Shown here piece by piece: positions 26,776 to 36,212 of a stretch of 64,000 nucleotides of DNA. The notes under the pieces were generated by a model. That model was not told where the DNA came from, searched no databases, and saw nothing but the letters and a program-made list of their open reading frames with translations. Every line of letters starts with the position of its first letter. Positions within the stretch are counted from its first letter, which is position 1. Origin of the DNA: Candidatus Chlorobium masyuteum (GTDB lineage Bacteria; Bacteroidota; Chlorobiia; Chlorobiales; Chlorobiaceae). A program made the translations under genes and the position numbers. The stretch is from the NCBI RefSeq assembly GCF_011601315.1, contig NZ_JAAORA010000005.1, forward strand, positions 1 to 64,000, in the 5' to 3' direction.

Positions 26776-28551
26776 TCACTCAGCAAGGGTGCGGGACTCG
26801 CTACGGGTAAGTGCGCGTAATCGCTCCTCTCCGACCGGTTCTTTTGTCAGTAACGGGACAACAGCATATCTTTGCGCATGTTGTTGAGCTACAGCTTCAA
26901 TTTCAGTCAGCTCTTTCTCTGCGCGTTCTCTCAAAAGAGGGGAGTGTGTCACAGCTGCAGCTACACTGTTGTTGATAATCCATGCCCATGGTTCAATTGA
27001 GGCCCGCCGCAAATCCTCCTGCAGGTTGGCTGCTTCAAGTACGGGCGTGGTTTCAGCAAGGGTTACGATCAGAACCTTTGTCTGATTCCGGTCCTGCATC
27101 TGCATCATTGGCGTGATATTCTGTTCTTTACTGTGACCTGCCTGACGGGTGAATTCACGGTGATAGGCTCCCGTTGCATCGAGCAGCAGGAGGGTGTGGC
27201 CGGTCGGGGCAGTGTCCATTACGACGAATTTTTTGTCAGCCTCTCCGATGATTCGGGAGAATGCCTTGAAGACGGCAATCTCTTCGGTGCAGGGTGATCG
27301 CAAATCCTCTTCAAGCATTGCCCGTCCTTCGCTGTCAAGCCCTTTTCCTTTGGAATCAAGCACTTCACGGCGGTAACGCTCGATTTCAATTTTCGGGTCA
27401 ATGCGGCTCACCTCGAGATTTTCGAGTGGACCGGTAACGGTCTCGATGAGATGAGCTGCCGGATCGGAGGTGGAGAGGTGTACCGCAAGACCCCGATGAG
27501 CCAGTTCAACGGCGAGGGCAGCGGCCAGGGTTGTTTTGCCGACACCGCCTTTGCCCATGAACATAATGAGGCCGTGACCGTCGTCAGCAATTTTATCAAC
27601 AAGCACCGAAAGAGGTGGTGCGGTGAAGGTGGCGTGCTCTTTTGCCGAATCCTGGAGTTGAACGAGCGGCTCGTTGAAGAGGTTGCAGAGCGCGACAAGC
27701 CCGACCATATTGAACGGCTTGAGCGCTATCTGATCTGTTGGCAGGGCTTTGAGCCGTTCAGGCATAGCACTTAATGCGGCCTGTTCTCTCATGACGATTG
27801 CGTTTGCAAGTTCGTCTTTTGCTGCCTCACCTTCAGGCAGTATGCCATTCAGGACGAGATAGTGCTGCGAGATGCCGATTGCCGAAAGCTCATCGCAGGT
27901 TCTTGCAACTTCACCAATGGCTGCCTGCTGGGCCCGGGAGACGAGAACCATGCGGGTTCGCAGGGGGTCGGCGAGTGCGTCAACGGCCTCTTTGTACTGC
28001 GTGCGCTGCTTTGCAAGCCCGGCCAGCGGGCCGAGGCATGAAGCATCCCCTTTTGCCTCTTCAAGAAAGCCGCTCCAGGCACCGGGAAGCTGGAGCATCC
28101 GGATGGTGTGGCCGGTTGGTGCGGTGTCAAAAACGATGTGGTCGTAGTCAAGAGAGAGCGCCCGGTCGGTCAAAAGGGAGGTGAACTCATCGAATGCTGC
28201 TATCTCGGTTGTGCAGGCTCCGGAAAGCTGCTCATCGATGGTGTTGAGCACGCTCTCAGGGAGCAGCCCCCGAACCGGCCCTATGATGCGTTCCCGATAC
28301 TCCGCTGCCGATGCCTGAGGGTCAATTTCCAGAGCGTAGAGATTGGCAACCGCCGTGACGGGGGTGACCCGGTTGCCGATGGTGATACCGAACACCTGCC
28401 CGACGTTCGAGGCCGGGTCGGTGCTCACAAGCAGTACCCGTTGGCCGGATTCCGCAAGCTTGATCGCCGATGCGCAGGCAATCGAGGTTTTTCCAACCCC
28501 GCCTTTTCCGGTGAAGAGGAGGAAGCGGGGGGGATGATCAAGAAATTTCAT
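26776..28551 (-). CDS. arsA: Arsenite/antimonite-stimulated ATPase ArsA (two-domain)
   Basis: 591 aa with two homologous ATPase halves, as in plasmid R773 ArsA. Each has a P-loop (FTGKGGVGKTSIA at residues about 13-25; MFMGKGGVGKTTLA near 330) and the DTAPTGHT signature. Metal-site Cys are retained: ACTTEIAAF, DASCLGPLAG and SPCTEEIAVF, aligned with R773 Cys113, Cys172 and Cys422. It powers the arsenite exporter in the cytoplasm. Last gene of the ars unit, 56 bp after arsD. Confidence 0.93.
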   Translation of the reverse strand: MKFLDHPPRFLLFTGKGGVGKTSIACASAIKLAESGQRVLLVSTDPASNVGQVFGITIGNRVTPVTAVANLYALEIDPQASAAEYRERIIGPVRGLLPESVLNTIDEQLSGACTTEIAAFDEFTSLLTDRALSLDYDHIVFDTAPTGHTIRMLQLPGAWSGFLEEAKGDASCLGPLAGLAKQRTQYKEAVDALADPLRTRMVLVSRAQQAAIGEVARTCDELSAIGISQHYLVLNGILPEGEAAKDELANAIVMREQAALSAMPERLKALPTDQIALKPFNMVGLVALCNLFNEPLVQLQDSAKEHATFTAPPLSVLVDKIADDGHGLIMFMGKGGVGKTTLAAALAVELAHRGLAVHLSTSDPAAHLIETVTGPLENLEVSRIDPKIEIERYRREVLDSKGKGLDSEGRAMLEEDLRSPCTEEIAVFKAFSRIIGEADKKFVVMDTAPTGHTLLLLDATGAYHREFTRQAGHSKEQNITPMMQMQDRNQTKVLIVTLAETTPVLEAANLQEDLRRASIEPWAWIINNSVAAAVTHSPLLRERAEKELTEIEAVAQQHAQRYAVVPLLTKEPVGEERLRALTRSESRTLAE

Positions 28552-28607
28552 CTGGGCAATTCTATTCGATCTTTAAGCCCCGGAGGGGCGAAATATTGGT
28601 AGCGCAT

Positions 28608-28955
28608 TTAGCCGCAGCACGTTCCTGAACAACACGACTTTTCTTCGGGCGGCGTGTGGCCTGCCCAGCTGGAAAGTTCCGAGCGATTGGGGTAGCGGCC
28701 AGCCAGAACAAGCTTGCCATCAACAAGAATCAGCGGAAGCGCTTCATGCCCTGCATCGGCAAGGAATGCCTTGACAACAGGGTTTTCTGCAAAGGAGAGC
28801 GGCTCCTTGGCCAGATTGAATCGCTCGACGACAATGCCGTTCTGTTTTGCCCAATCCACATCAGCAGCAAAGTTGACCAGTGCCTGATCGACATCACTGC
28901 CGCACACCCCCGAGCTGCAGCAAAGCGCCGGATCAAAAACCTGAATACCTTTCAT
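28608..28955 (-). CDS. arsD: Arsenite metallochaperone ArsD
   Basis: 115 aa. Carries the vicinal Cys pair and third Cys (CCSSGVC, residues 12-18) that bind As(III) and pass it to ArsA, and a C-terminal CCSGTCCG. FNLAKEPLSFAENPVVKAFL and LPLILVDGKLVLAGRYP are typical of the family. Directly upstream of arsA. Confidence 0.93.
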   Translation of the reverse strand: MKGIQVFDPALCCSSGVCGSDVDQALVNFAADVDWAKQNGIVVERFNLAKEPLSFAENPVVKAFLADAGHEALPLILVDGKLVLAGRYPNRSELSSWAGHTPPEEKSCCSGTCCG

Positions 28956-29106
28956 ACTATAATCCTCCTGAAAAATAGTGAGTTAATCATGTGATAATAA
29001 AACCAGCCAGTTAAAACCCCACGAAACAGACGAAATCACACGAAATTGGGCCCTCTTCGTCCTTGCTGTCCCTGAAATCCCTGAAGTCCTTGCTCTCTTT
29101 TCAGAG

Positions 29107-29597
29107 CACCGCCCAACGCAGCAATCGAATCGCGCAACAGATTTACCCATCTTTCCTCCCGTGCAGTGCTATATATCGTCGTGAGCGTTTTGAAGGCAAG
29201 GCGGACGGAGCACAGAAGCCGGAGTGTACACGAGAGTACATGAGGACTTCGAGCACCGCCCAACGCAGCATTCGAATCGCGCACCAAATTTACCCATCTT
29301 TCCTCCCGTGCAGTGCTATAAATCGTCGTGAGCGGTTTGAGGGCAAGACGGACGGAGCGCAGAAGCCGGAATGTACACGAGAGTACATGAGGACTTCGAG
29401 CAACGCCCAACGCAGCAATCGAATTGCGCAACAGATTTACCCATCTTTCCTCCCGTGCAGTGCTATAAATCGTCGTGAGCGGTTTGAGGGCAAGACGGAC
29501 GGAGCGCAGAAGCCGGAGTGTACACGAGAGTACATGAGGACTTCGAGCACCGCCCAACGCAGCAATCGAATCGCGTAACAGATTTATAGCACTGCAC
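29107..29597. repeat. Three tandem 147-bp units of a dispersed palindromic-ended element
   Basis: Units begin at 29107, 29254, 29401 with a partial fourth at 29548; the period is exactly 147 bp. Each carries GTGCAGTGCTATA(A/T)AT (29161, 29308, 29455), and the array ends at 29582-29597 with its perfect reverse complement ATTTATAGCACTGCAC. That end overlaps the last four codons and stop of acr3. The core (CGTCGTGAGCGG, ACCGGAGTGTACACG type, GAGCACCGCCCAACGCAG) recurs at 32674, 39646, 43413 and 60212. Because the period is a multiple of three, both strands stay open, but the products look non-coding. Confidence 0.9.
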
Positions 29598-30633
29598 TAA
29601 AATATTTACTTTTAAACCATAGCGACACATTAACCAGCGCAATCAGAGCCGGCACCTCCACCAGCGGCCCGATCACCGCAGCAAAAGCCTCTCCTGAATT
29701 AATACCGAATACCGCTACGGCAACCGCAATGGCAAGTTCGAAGTTGTTGCTTGCTGCGGTGAACGCAAGTGTTGCGGTTTTTGAGTAGCCTGCACCAAAC
29801 TTGCGTCCCATGTAGAACGAGAGCAGGAACATGATCACAAAGTAGATCAGGAGCGGGATGGCAATACGCACCACATCCATGGGGATTTTTACGATATACT
29901 CGCCCTTCAGCGAAAACATCACAACAATGGTGAAGAGCAGCGCTATGAGTGTGAGCGGGCTGATGCGGGGGATAAATTCCGTTTCATACCACTCTTTTCC
30001 TTTCAGACGCAGCAGGCTGAAGCGGGTGAGGAAACCGGCGATAAAGGGAATACCGAGATAGATAAAGACTGACATGGCAATCTCACTGATTGAGATATCA
30101 ACGGCAAAGGAGGTGATGCCGAGCCACTTCGGCAGCAGGGTCAAAAATATCCACGCATAGAGGGGGAAAAAGAGCACCTGGAAGATCGAGTTGAATGCAA
30201 CCAGTCCCGCGGCATACTCGGTATCTCCCTTTGCAAGTTCATTCCAGACGATGACCATTGCGATGCAGCGTGCAAGGCCGATCATGATGAGCCCGGCCAT
30301 GTAGTGCGGCATATCCGAAAGCAGGAGCACGGCAAGCACAAACATCAGAATCGGACCTATTATCCAGTTCTGCACCAGCGAAAGGGCCAGTACTTTTGTG
30401 TTGCGGAAGACATCACCCAACTCCTCATATTTAACCTTTGCAAGAGGGGGGTACATCATGACGATCAGCCCTGCGGCGATCAGCATGTTGGTTGTGCCCG
30501 ACTGAAAGATGTTCCAGAAGCCCGGAATGCCGGGATAAAGATATCCTGAGAGTACCCCGATACCCATGGCAAGAAAGATCCAGAGTGTCAGATAGCGGTC
30601 AAGAAACGAGAGCTGTTTTGCTGCAATAGCCAT
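29584..30633 (-). CDS. acr3: Arsenite efflux permease Acr3
   Basis: 349 aa with about ten membrane helices. Acr3 features: [20 protein letters not shown] at the start, [57 protein letters not shown] (conserved Cys) and [20 protein letters not shown]. Exports As(III) across the inner membrane, alone or with ArsA. The last residues (SAVL) are encoded inside the palindromic end of the repeat element. Start 2 bases from the arsC stop. Confidence 0.95.
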   Translation of the reverse strand: MAIAAKQLSFLDRYLTLWIFLAMGIGVLSGYLYPGIPGFWNIFQSGTTNMLIAAGLIVMMYPPLAKVKYEELGDVFRNTKVLALSLVQNWIIGPILMFVLAVLLLSDMPHYMAGLIMIGLARCIAMVIVWNELAKGDTEYAAGLVAFNSIFQVLFFPLYAWIFLTLLPKWLGITSFAVDISISEIAMSVFIYLGIPFIAGFLTRFSLLRLKGKEWYETEFIPRISPLTLIALLFTIVVMFSLKGEYIVKIPMDVVRIAIPLLIYFVIMFLLSFYMGRKFGAGYSKTATLAFTAASNNFELAIAVAVAVFGINSGEAFAAVIGPLVEVPALIALVNVSLWFKSKYFSAVL

Positions 30634-30635
30634 GG

Positions 30636-31064
30636 TTACCTGGTGGTTAAATTCTCGTTATAGAACTGCCTGAACCGCACATTGATCTCGTCACGGACGC
30701 GGCGGAATACGGCGAGCATCTCCTCTTTTGTTCCTGTTGCCTCAGCAGGATCATCGAAGCCGATGTGCAGACGGTGTTCCACCTTACCGGTAAACATCGG
30801 GCAGGACTCATTGGCGCCGTCACATACGGTAATGACATAGTCAAAAGCTCTGTCGAGAAACTCATCAACACATTTCGGCTGGTTCAGACTGATATCTACC
30901 CACTCTTCGCGCATCACCTTGATTGCCATCGGATGAACCGCAGCGGCCGGTTTTGTTCCGGCGGAAAAAACCTCAAGATTGGTGTCGAACGAACGGAGAA
31001 ACCCTTCAGCCATCTGGCTGCGGCAGGAGTTTCCGGTACAGAGAATGAGAACTGATTTTGTCAT
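30636..31064 (-). CDS. arsC: Arsenate reductase ArsC, low-molecular-weight phosphatase type
   Basis: 142 aa from ATG at 31064. P-loop [15 protein letters not shown] holds the first catalytic Cys. The second and third redox Cys are at [13 protein letters not shown], as in thioredoxin-coupled ArsC of Staphylococcus pI258. [20 protein letters not shown] is also typical. Reduces arsenate to arsenite for export by Acr3. The sequence just upstream (31072-31090) contains ATTAACAATTGTTAC, similar to a motif upstream of the cys genes. Confidence 0.93.
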   Translation of the reverse strand: MTKSVLILCTGNSCRSQMAEGFLRSFDTNLEVFSAGTKPAAAVHPMAIKVMREEWVDISLNQPKCVDEFLDRAFDYVITVCDGANESCPMFTGKVEHRLHIGFDDPAEATGTKEEMLAVFRRVRDEINVRFRQFYNENLTTR

Positions 31065-31236
31065 GGTCAGTAGTAACAATTGTTAATAAAAATGAACGAA
31101 GTAATAGAATCGCGGAAAACTATTTATCTAAAGTGACCGCTATAAATTGTGCCCGGGAAAACCATCCAGATATTCTCTTTGTCCTTGCAGCCCCTGAAGT
31201 CCTTGTTCTCCTTGCTTTACCTGAATTCACTTACTT

Positions 31237-32298
31237 CTAAAGGATCACGTTAAACACAAACCCCACCATCATAATCCCGGCAGCAACAATACCGGCGAAC
31301 ACCGCAATCAGTTGAGGCTTCAATACCTTGCGCAGAATGATCATCTCTGGAGCCGAGAGGGCGATGACACTCATCATGAAGGCCATTACCGTACCGAGAG
31401 CAGCACCTTTACCGATCAGAGCCTGCACAACAGGCAGAATACCCGCCGCATTGGAGTACATCGGTACGCCGATCAGCACGGCAACAGGAACCGACCACCA
31501 GACGCTTTTACCCATCAGTGCAGCCATGAAATTCTCGGGTACGTAACCATGAATGCCCGCTCCGAGACCGACACCGAGCACAATATAGAGCCACACTTTG
31601 CCGACTATCTCCCGAACATGACGCACTCCCTCCCTGATACGAAAGGCGGGGCTCATTACTTCAACTTCCATCTCCGGGGACACCCTGTTCTCCTGAAGTT
31701 TCTGTACCCACTCCTCCAGAAAGCGCTCCATTTTGAGCTTGCCGATCACTATGCCTGCAATGATGGCAACAGCAAGACCCATTCCGGAGTAGAGAAGGGC
31801 GACCTTCCACCCGAACATGCCAAAGAGGAGCGCAAGGGCCACCTCATTAATCATCGGTGCAGAGATCAGGAACGAGAAGGTTACCCCGAGCGGTACTCCC
31901 GCCTGGAGAAAGCCGATAAAGAGCGGTACTGCCGAGCATGAACAGAAGGGGGTGACAATGCCGAGCGAGGCGGCCATAACGTTGCCGACCCCGGTACGCT
32001 TTCCCGAAAGCAGTGCCCTGGTCCTCTCTGCAGAGATAAATGTGTGTACAACGCCCATCACAAACACCACTGCCGTAAGGAGCAGCAGCACTTTGGGTAC
32101 CTCATAGATAAAAAAGTAGAGCGCCTCTCCAAGAGGGTTAGCCCTGCTCATTCCCGCAAGTTGGAGCGCGAAATCGGCAAACCACTCCAGATTACTGTAC
32201 ATCAGCATCCAGAGGAGTGCAACAGCAACTACAGAGGCAACCCATTTCAGGTTTTCTTTGCCGTCGGCTTTGCGGGGTTGTTGTTCAGGGCTTTCCAT
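31237..32298 (-). CDS. arsP: Permease of the ArsP/DUF318 (UPF0718) type
   Basis: 353 aa with about eight to ten helices. Motif CSCSAVPLFIGFLQAGVPLGV is the hallmark of the family, and it is followed by SFLISAPMINEVALALL. Known ArsP members export trivalent organoarsenicals, and others accompany thioredoxin-like proteins. Location inside the ars locus supports an arsenical role. A polar loop (residues about 190-230) separates the two halves. Confidence 0.82.
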   Translation of the reverse strand: MESPEQQPRKADGKENLKWVASVVAVALLWMLMYSNLEWFADFALQLAGMSRANPLGEALYFFIYEVPKVLLLLTAVVFVMGVVHTFISAERTRALLSGKRTGVGNVMAASLGIVTPFCSCSAVPLFIGFLQAGVPLGVTFSFLISAPMINEVALALLFGMFGWKVALLYSGMGLAVAIIAGIVIGKLKMERFLEEWVQKLQENRVSPEMEVEVMSPAFRIREGVRHVREIVGKVWLYIVLGVGLGAGIHGYVPENFMAALMGKSVWWSVPVAVLIGVPMYSNAAGILPVVQALIGKGAALGTVMAFMMSVIALSAPEMIILRKVLKPQLIAVFAGIVAAGIMMVGFVFNVIL

Positions 32299-32324
32299 AA
32301 AGGTTTATGATTGAGGTTTGCCGC

Positions 32325-32624
32325 TTAACAGCAGCCGCCGCTCTTTTTCTCATGGCTGCCATGGGTTCCGCAGCAGCAACCTTTCGCTTTTTCGTTGAGC
32401 ATCTCCTTGATCTCTTCACGGGATGGAATTCTGCCCTTGCAGACAACAACTTCATCAACAACAAGCGCCGGTGTCGAAATGACGTTGTAGGCCATGATCT
32501 GCTGAATATCCTCAACCTTTTCAACCGAAGCATCAATGCCCTCAGCGGCAATAACAGCCTTTACAGCATCAACAAGTTGATTGCAGCTTGCACAGCCGCT
32601 TCCAAGTATTTTTACCTTTTTCAT
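32325..32624 (-). CDS. Thioredoxin-like redox-active disulfide protein with a Cys-rich tail
   Basis: 99 aa. Thioredoxin fold with CASC active site (LGSGCASCNQLVDAV, residues about 7-21) and cis-Pro region NVISTPALVVDEVV, as in the redox-active disulfide protein 2 family. An added C-terminus, GCCCGTHGSHEKKSGGCC, looks metal- or arsenite-binding. It precedes the ArsP-like permease, with which the family is often linked. Its own upstream region contains an operator-like match shared with arsR. Confidence 0.85.
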   Translation of the reverse strand: MKKVKILGSGCASCNQLVDAVKAVIAAEGIDASVEKVEDIQQIMAYNVISTPALVVDEVVVCKGRIPSREEIKEMLNEKAKGCCCGTHGSHEKKSGGCC

Positions 32625-32646
32625 AGTGGTCTCTTTTTTTATGGTT

Positions 32647-32662
32647 ATCGCAAATGAACGAT
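32647..32662. promoter_or_regulatory. Candidate ArsR operator, copy 2
   Basis: ATCGCAAATGAACGAT, 23 bases upstream of the thioredoxin-like gene. Matches the sequence in front of arsR (33184) at 14 of 16 positions, with the same inverted ATCG/CGAT ends. Confidence 0.6.
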
Positions 32663-32673
32663 TATTAATAAAA

Positions 32674-32813
32674 GGTGCCTCTATTTATTGTCGTGAGAAG
32701 CCCGAGGACAAGGCGGATGGAGCACAGAAACCGGAGTGTACACGGAGTACATGAGGATTTCGAGCACCACCCAACGCAGTAATCGGGTTTCGGAATAAAT
32801 AAATAGAGGTGCC
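32674..32813. repeat. Dispersed palindromic-ended element, single copy in the ars locus
   Basis: 140 bp with perfect 16-bp inverted ends GGTGCCTCTATTTATT and AATAAATAGAGGTGCC. Core as in the 29-kb array. It lies 9 bases past the stop of arsR and separates arsR from the rest of the operon. Confidence 0.9.
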
Positions 32814-32822
32814 CATAAACTA

Positions 32823-33158
32823 TCAACCGCAGTCACAGTTGTACTCCCTGTCAGCAATGAAAAACTTTCCAAAGAGCGTTGATGCCTTCTGCCAGTTCTC
32901 CCGGTCAATACAGTATTTGACCTTCGGGGGGTTAATTTCGCCCCGGATAAGACCCGCACTCAGGAGCGCCTTGAGGTGCTGCGAAATGGTTGACTGCGCC
33001 ATGGGAATAATTTCCGTCAACTCGCCGGTAAAGCAGCAGGTCTGGCTGGCAAGCAGTTGGAGTATCTTTACCCGCACAGGGTGGCTGATCGCCTTGGCAA
33101 GAGAGGCAATAACCTCCTCCTCACTACTGTAATCAACAGTCAACAACGTTCTCTGCAT
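32823..33158 (-). CDS. arsR: ArsR-family metalloregulatory repressor
   Basis: 111 aa winged helix regulator: ASLAKAISHPVRVKILQLLAS, then TCCFTGELTEIIPMAQSTISQHLKALLSAGLIRG. Candidate As(III) ligands are the CC pair at residues about 41-42 and a C-terminal CDC (YNCDCG). It should repress its own operon and leave DNA on binding arsenite. Matching operator-like sites lie upstream of this gene and of the thioredoxin-like gene. Confidence 0.9.
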   Translation of the reverse strand: MQRTLLTVDYSSEEEVIASLAKAISHPVRVKILQLLASQTCCFTGELTEIIPMAQSTISQHLKALLSAGLIRGEINPPKVKYCIDRENWQKASTLFGKFFIADREYNCDCG

Positions 33159-33183
33159 GACTTTCTTTTTTTGTTATTTGTTC

Positions 33184-33199
33184 ATCGCAAATATACGAT
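33184..33199. promoter_or_regulatory. Candidate ArsR operator, copy 1
   Basis: ATCGCAAATATACGAT, inside a perfect TCATCG/CGATGA inverted repeat (33182-33201), 26 bases upstream of the arsR start. Confidence 0.65.
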
Positions 33200-33306
33200 G
33201 ATGTACTTGAATAATCAAGAAAAAAACTTCTGAGCCCTGACGCTTTGACAATTGTCATGATTTTTGTATCGCTTAAAACCGGAATTTTTATTCTGTACGA
33301 ACTTAA

Positions 33307-33340
33307 AAAAATATATCCCGGCGTCGGAGAAACGCCGGGA
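33307..33340 (-). terminator. Intrinsic terminator of the molybdopterin-fold gene
   Basis: On the minus strand, CCCGGCGT and ACGCCGGG pair around a 7-base loop and are followed by ATATATTTTTTT, 45 bases past the stop at 33385. Confidence 0.8.
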
Positions 33341-33384
33341 AGGTGTAAAGAGGAAAGAACAGGTAATGCAAACTGAAAACGAGG

Positions 33385-33948
33385 TTACTTGCACTGTGCA
33401 GTCGATGGAGCGAGATTGATTTTTGAAACCTCAATTCTGTCCACCCATTTTACGAGACGGGGTCCGGTTACCTTGTCGCTGAGACAGAAGAGTACAAAAC
33501 GGCCCTCTTTTTCAATAGGTTTGCCATCCTCTTCAAATACCAGCAGAATGTCGTCGCCTGCTGCACCAAAATAAAGTTCGTCATAGGAAAACAGAACATT
33601 GTAACTGTCCGACGAACGGACAAGAATCTGGTACTCACCACGCTCGCGGGAGTTCGGCATCACAATTTTCGCTGTATCAAGAATGTCACGAAGAAGCACC
33701 CCCTTGAACGATTGCATGGTCTGGCGGGTTTCACCGGAAACGCAAACAATTGCAGCGTTCTTGCGTTCAGAAACATTCATTTTTTTTAGACTTTCGATAG
33801 TAATGGTGAATGGCTTTTCCACCAGCCCTGAAACCCTGACCGCTTCAGATTCACGCCACACTGCCTTTGCATGGGCAGAAAAAGGAGAAAATGTTAAGAG
33901 TAAAAGAGAGAGAACAACTGCATGTGACAAGATTTCGAATTTTTTCAT
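33385..33948 (-). CDS. Exported protein with an oxidoreductase molybdopterin-binding-like fold
   Basis: 187 aa with a signal peptide (KFEILSHAVVLSLLLLTFSPFSAHA). The rest resembles the small stand-alone sulfite-oxidase-like fold: VSGLVEKPFTITIESLKKM, an IVCVSGETRQTMQSFKGVLLRDIL stretch (with the Cys normally binding Mo), and a KWVDRIEVS end. Whether it holds a cofactor is unknown. It is downstream of the TonB receptor behind a ModE-like site, which supports a molybdenum link. Confidence 0.65.
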   Translation of the reverse strand: MKKFEILSHAVVLSLLLLTFSPFSAHAKAVWRESEAVRVSGLVEKPFTITIESLKKMNVSERKNAAIVCVSGETRQTMQSFKGVLLRDILDTAKIVMPNSRERGEYQILVRSSDSYNVLFSYDELYFGAAGDDILLVFEEDGKPIEKEGRFVLFCLSDKVTGPRLVKWVDRIEVSKINLAPSTAQCK

Positions 33949-34014
33949 GATGATTGTATTGAATGATTAAGGTTGATGGTCTTCGATTAAAACAGAACAG
34001 TGCAAGCCGACATT

Positions 34015-34054
34015 CCGGAGGGTTCCCCCTTGTGAAGCAAGGGCCTTCCTCCGG
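34015..34054. terminator. Two-part hairpin between the TonB receptor and the molybdopterin-fold gene
   Basis: Outer arms CCGGAGG/CCTCCGG and inner arms CCCTTG/CAAGGG around a small loop. No T run, so more likely an mRNA-processing or partial attenuation hairpin that lets the second gene be read at a lower level. Confidence 0.6.
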
Positions 34055-34066
34055 CTCTATCTCTCT

Positions 34067-36070
34067 CTATAACGAGTAGGTAATTGAAAGCACACCCTGA
34101 CGGCCGGGCTCCGGATATCCTTCTGCAATGGCATAGTTGCGGTCAAATAGATTTTCAACTGCCGCCTGAACGGTGAACGCCGGAGTAAGAGCGGTATTTG
34201 CCCGCACATTGAGTAAGCCATAGGGAGTGGCGCCATACTTTCCGTCACTGGTGCTGAACCGTTGTGAGTTATATTCGGTCTCAAGCATGGCCCAACTGCT
34301 TCTGTTCAGGAAAAACTGGAGATATCCTGAAATCTTGTGCTTTGGCACATCGGTAAAATGCAATGAAGGGTTGGTGTTGTTTTTTCGGTCGATATAGCTG
34401 TAATCGACAACACTTTTTAACCATGAAACCGGCAGCCAGTCAACGGAGCATTCAAATCCGCTATAGGTTGCCTTCCCTGAGTTTTGTGACTGATAAACCC
34501 ATTTGTTGTTGACAAAGGCAACATTATCCACCTGCTGAATGACATCACTCAGCCTGCTCACAAATACCGAGCTCTTTATTTTCAGCTTCTCAAGCGGCCG
34601 TATGCTGTAGTCGACAACATAGTTCACACTCATTTCAGGATTCAGAGCCGGATTTGGAAGCGCATTTCCGAGCTTATACGAGTAGCGGTCTTTAAGCGTC
34701 GGAAATCTGGTTGTTCTTGCCACTGAAGCGGTCACTTCCTGGTGATCATCAAGGTGACCGACAACAGCGAGCTGGTAGTTTGTGGCATGGTTATCCTCAA
34801 GAGGAAATGAGGTAATAACATTGTTTACCAGATCCTCGGCTTTTTTTGTCTGGCGATTGTCATGCCGCACCCCGACAATGACCGTGATATCCTCCGAGGC
34901 TTTCCAGCTGTTTTCTGCCGCAAGGGAGAAGGTGTTGTCTTCATAATTTTTCGGTATGTCGCCGGTATTGCCGATTTCATTATGCATATCATACTTGTCA
35001 TGCAAGGCAACTTTCAGTGTGTTGCCCTCGAAGAGCTCACTGCCTGATTCGACCGATGCACCAAAAGTTTTGTCGTCATAACGGCTCGAAAATGCTTTGG
35101 CAGTTTTTTGGGTCGTATACGAGCCATCATCATAACTTTTCAGTGCATTGTAATAGTTGTCGAAATAGCTCCTTGTTTTCAGATAACTCTTCGCTCCCAG
35201 AGTCTTGCGGGTGATCAGGTAGATGCTTGATTTATCCCAGTCGGAAAATCTCCAGTACCGGACAGCCTGTGACGGGTTTATCCCGGTATAGACAGGAATT
35301 CCCTTGACCGCGTGCTGGGTGTCAACCGTCAGTGAATATTCATCACCGCTGTTCGGAGTGTATCCGACCTTAACCGAGCCCTTGAAGTCTTTGGTAGGTG
35401 AATTGTCTCTTGCATCGCCATCTTCATATTTAGTCGGAGCAAACGATCCTGACAGCGGCCAGAATTTGGTGTCGAGGGTTGAAAGAGCGGTCTGAACATA
35501 CCAGCTTCCCTGATTGGAGCCAAGATTCAGGGATGCAAATTTCGATGCAATCCGGTTATCGCCGGTTGTCATTCCGCTTTTCAATGTGCCTTCGAATTTC
35601 CCTGCCGGTTTGCGGCTTACCATGTTGATGGCTCCGCCAAGTGTATTTGGCCCGAACAGCACGGAGGAGTAACCTTTTGAAACGGTAATTTCCGACAGAT
35701 CAAACGTTGTAAACCGGTTGGGATCGATATAGCCGTCATAGGGAACATAAAGCGGAATGCCATCCAGATAGAGGGGCACCTGTCGCATATCAAATCCCCG
35801 GACATAAATCATCCCCTCATTTCTTGCCCCGACACCTCCTTTGGTTATTCCCGGTAGCAGACCAACTGCCTGTGTAATGTTTTTTTTGTCGTGCTGTGCC
35901 ATTTCCGCGGCTGTTACCTTTTCTTTACCATCGCCTTTTTTTCCTGTGACGGTAATTAATCCGGCAGAAAAAACTTTTGAACCGAACGATGTTGAGTCTG
36001 ATGGTGCAGGAGCAGCATGAGTCAGCTCCGGAGTTGCAAGAAGAAAGAAAAGTAGTGTGACTTTTTTCAT
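34067..36070 (-). CDS. TonB-dependent outer-membrane receptor, predicted molybdate (oxyanion) uptake
   Basis: 667 aa with signal peptide (KKVTLLFFLLATPELTHAAPA). Plug domain (residues about 40-150: GLLPGITKGGVGARNEGMIYVRGFD, YVPYDGYIDPNRF, LFGPNTLGGAINMVSRKP) and a beta-barrel ending NLFDRNYAIAEGYPEPGRQGVLSITYSL. The usual TonB box is not obvious. The substrate is inferred only from the ModE-type operator 17-40 bases upstream of the start. Siderophore or other receptors share this fold. Confidence 0.85.
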   Translation of the reverse strand: MKKVTLLFFLLATPELTHAAPAPSDSTSFGSKVFSAGLITVTGKKGDGKEKVTAAEMAQHDKKNITQAVGLLPGITKGGVGARNEGMIYVRGFDMRQVPLYLDGIPLYVPYDGYIDPNRFTTFDLSEITVSKGYSSVLFGPNTLGGAINMVSRKPAGKFEGTLKSGMTTGDNRIASKFASLNLGSNQGSWYVQTALSTLDTKFWPLSGSFAPTKYEDGDARDNSPTKDFKGSVKVGYTPNSGDEYSLTVDTQHAVKGIPVYTGINPSQAVRYWRFSDWDKSSIYLITRKTLGAKSYLKTRSYFDNYYNALKSYDDGSYTTQKTAKAFSSRYDDKTFGASVESGSELFEGNTLKVALHDKYDMHNEIGNTGDIPKNYEDNTFSLAAENSWKASEDITVIVGVRHDNRQTKKAEDLVNNVITSFPLEDNHATNYQLAVVGHLDDHQEVTASVARTTRFPTLKDRYSYKLGNALPNPALNPEMSVNYVVDYSIRPLEKLKIKSSVFVSRLSDVIQQVDNVAFVNNKWVYQSQNSGKATYSGFECSVDWLPVSWLKSVVDYSYIDRKNNTNPSLHFTDVPKHKISGYLQFFLNRSSWAMLETEYNSQRFSTSDGKYGATPYGLLNVRANTALTPAFTVQAAVENLFDRNYAIAEGYPEPGRQGVLSITYSL

Positions 36071-36086
36071 GTTATGGTATGGATTG

Positions 36087-36110
36087 CGTTATGTTATAGA
36101 TTACATAACG
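36087..36110. promoter_or_regulatory. ModE-type molybdate operator
   Basis: CGTTATGT-N8-ACATAACG, a perfect 8-8-8 palindrome, 17 bases upstream of the TonB receptor start. It matches the layout of the E. coli modA operator (CGTTATAT-N8-ACATAACG) at 15 of 16 arm positions. Confidence 0.8.
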
Positions 36111-36212
36111 ATGGTTAAAAAAATCGGGCGGAGCTGTGCATGACGATAAATTGTCGGGCTCACTTTAACTGTTATAAAAAGTCGTTACCTGTTTGAAATG
36201 TTGGATGATGAT

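Noticed and set aside
29036-29578. Long open frames on both strands with collagen-like or repetitive products
   Set aside because: They are the 147-bp tandem repeat read in phase; no ribosome site and the same core occurs as non-coding copies elsewhere.
29107-29597. CRISPR array
   Set aside because: Repeat unit is 147 bp, nearly identical throughout, with no short repeats and unique spacers and no cas genes in the window.
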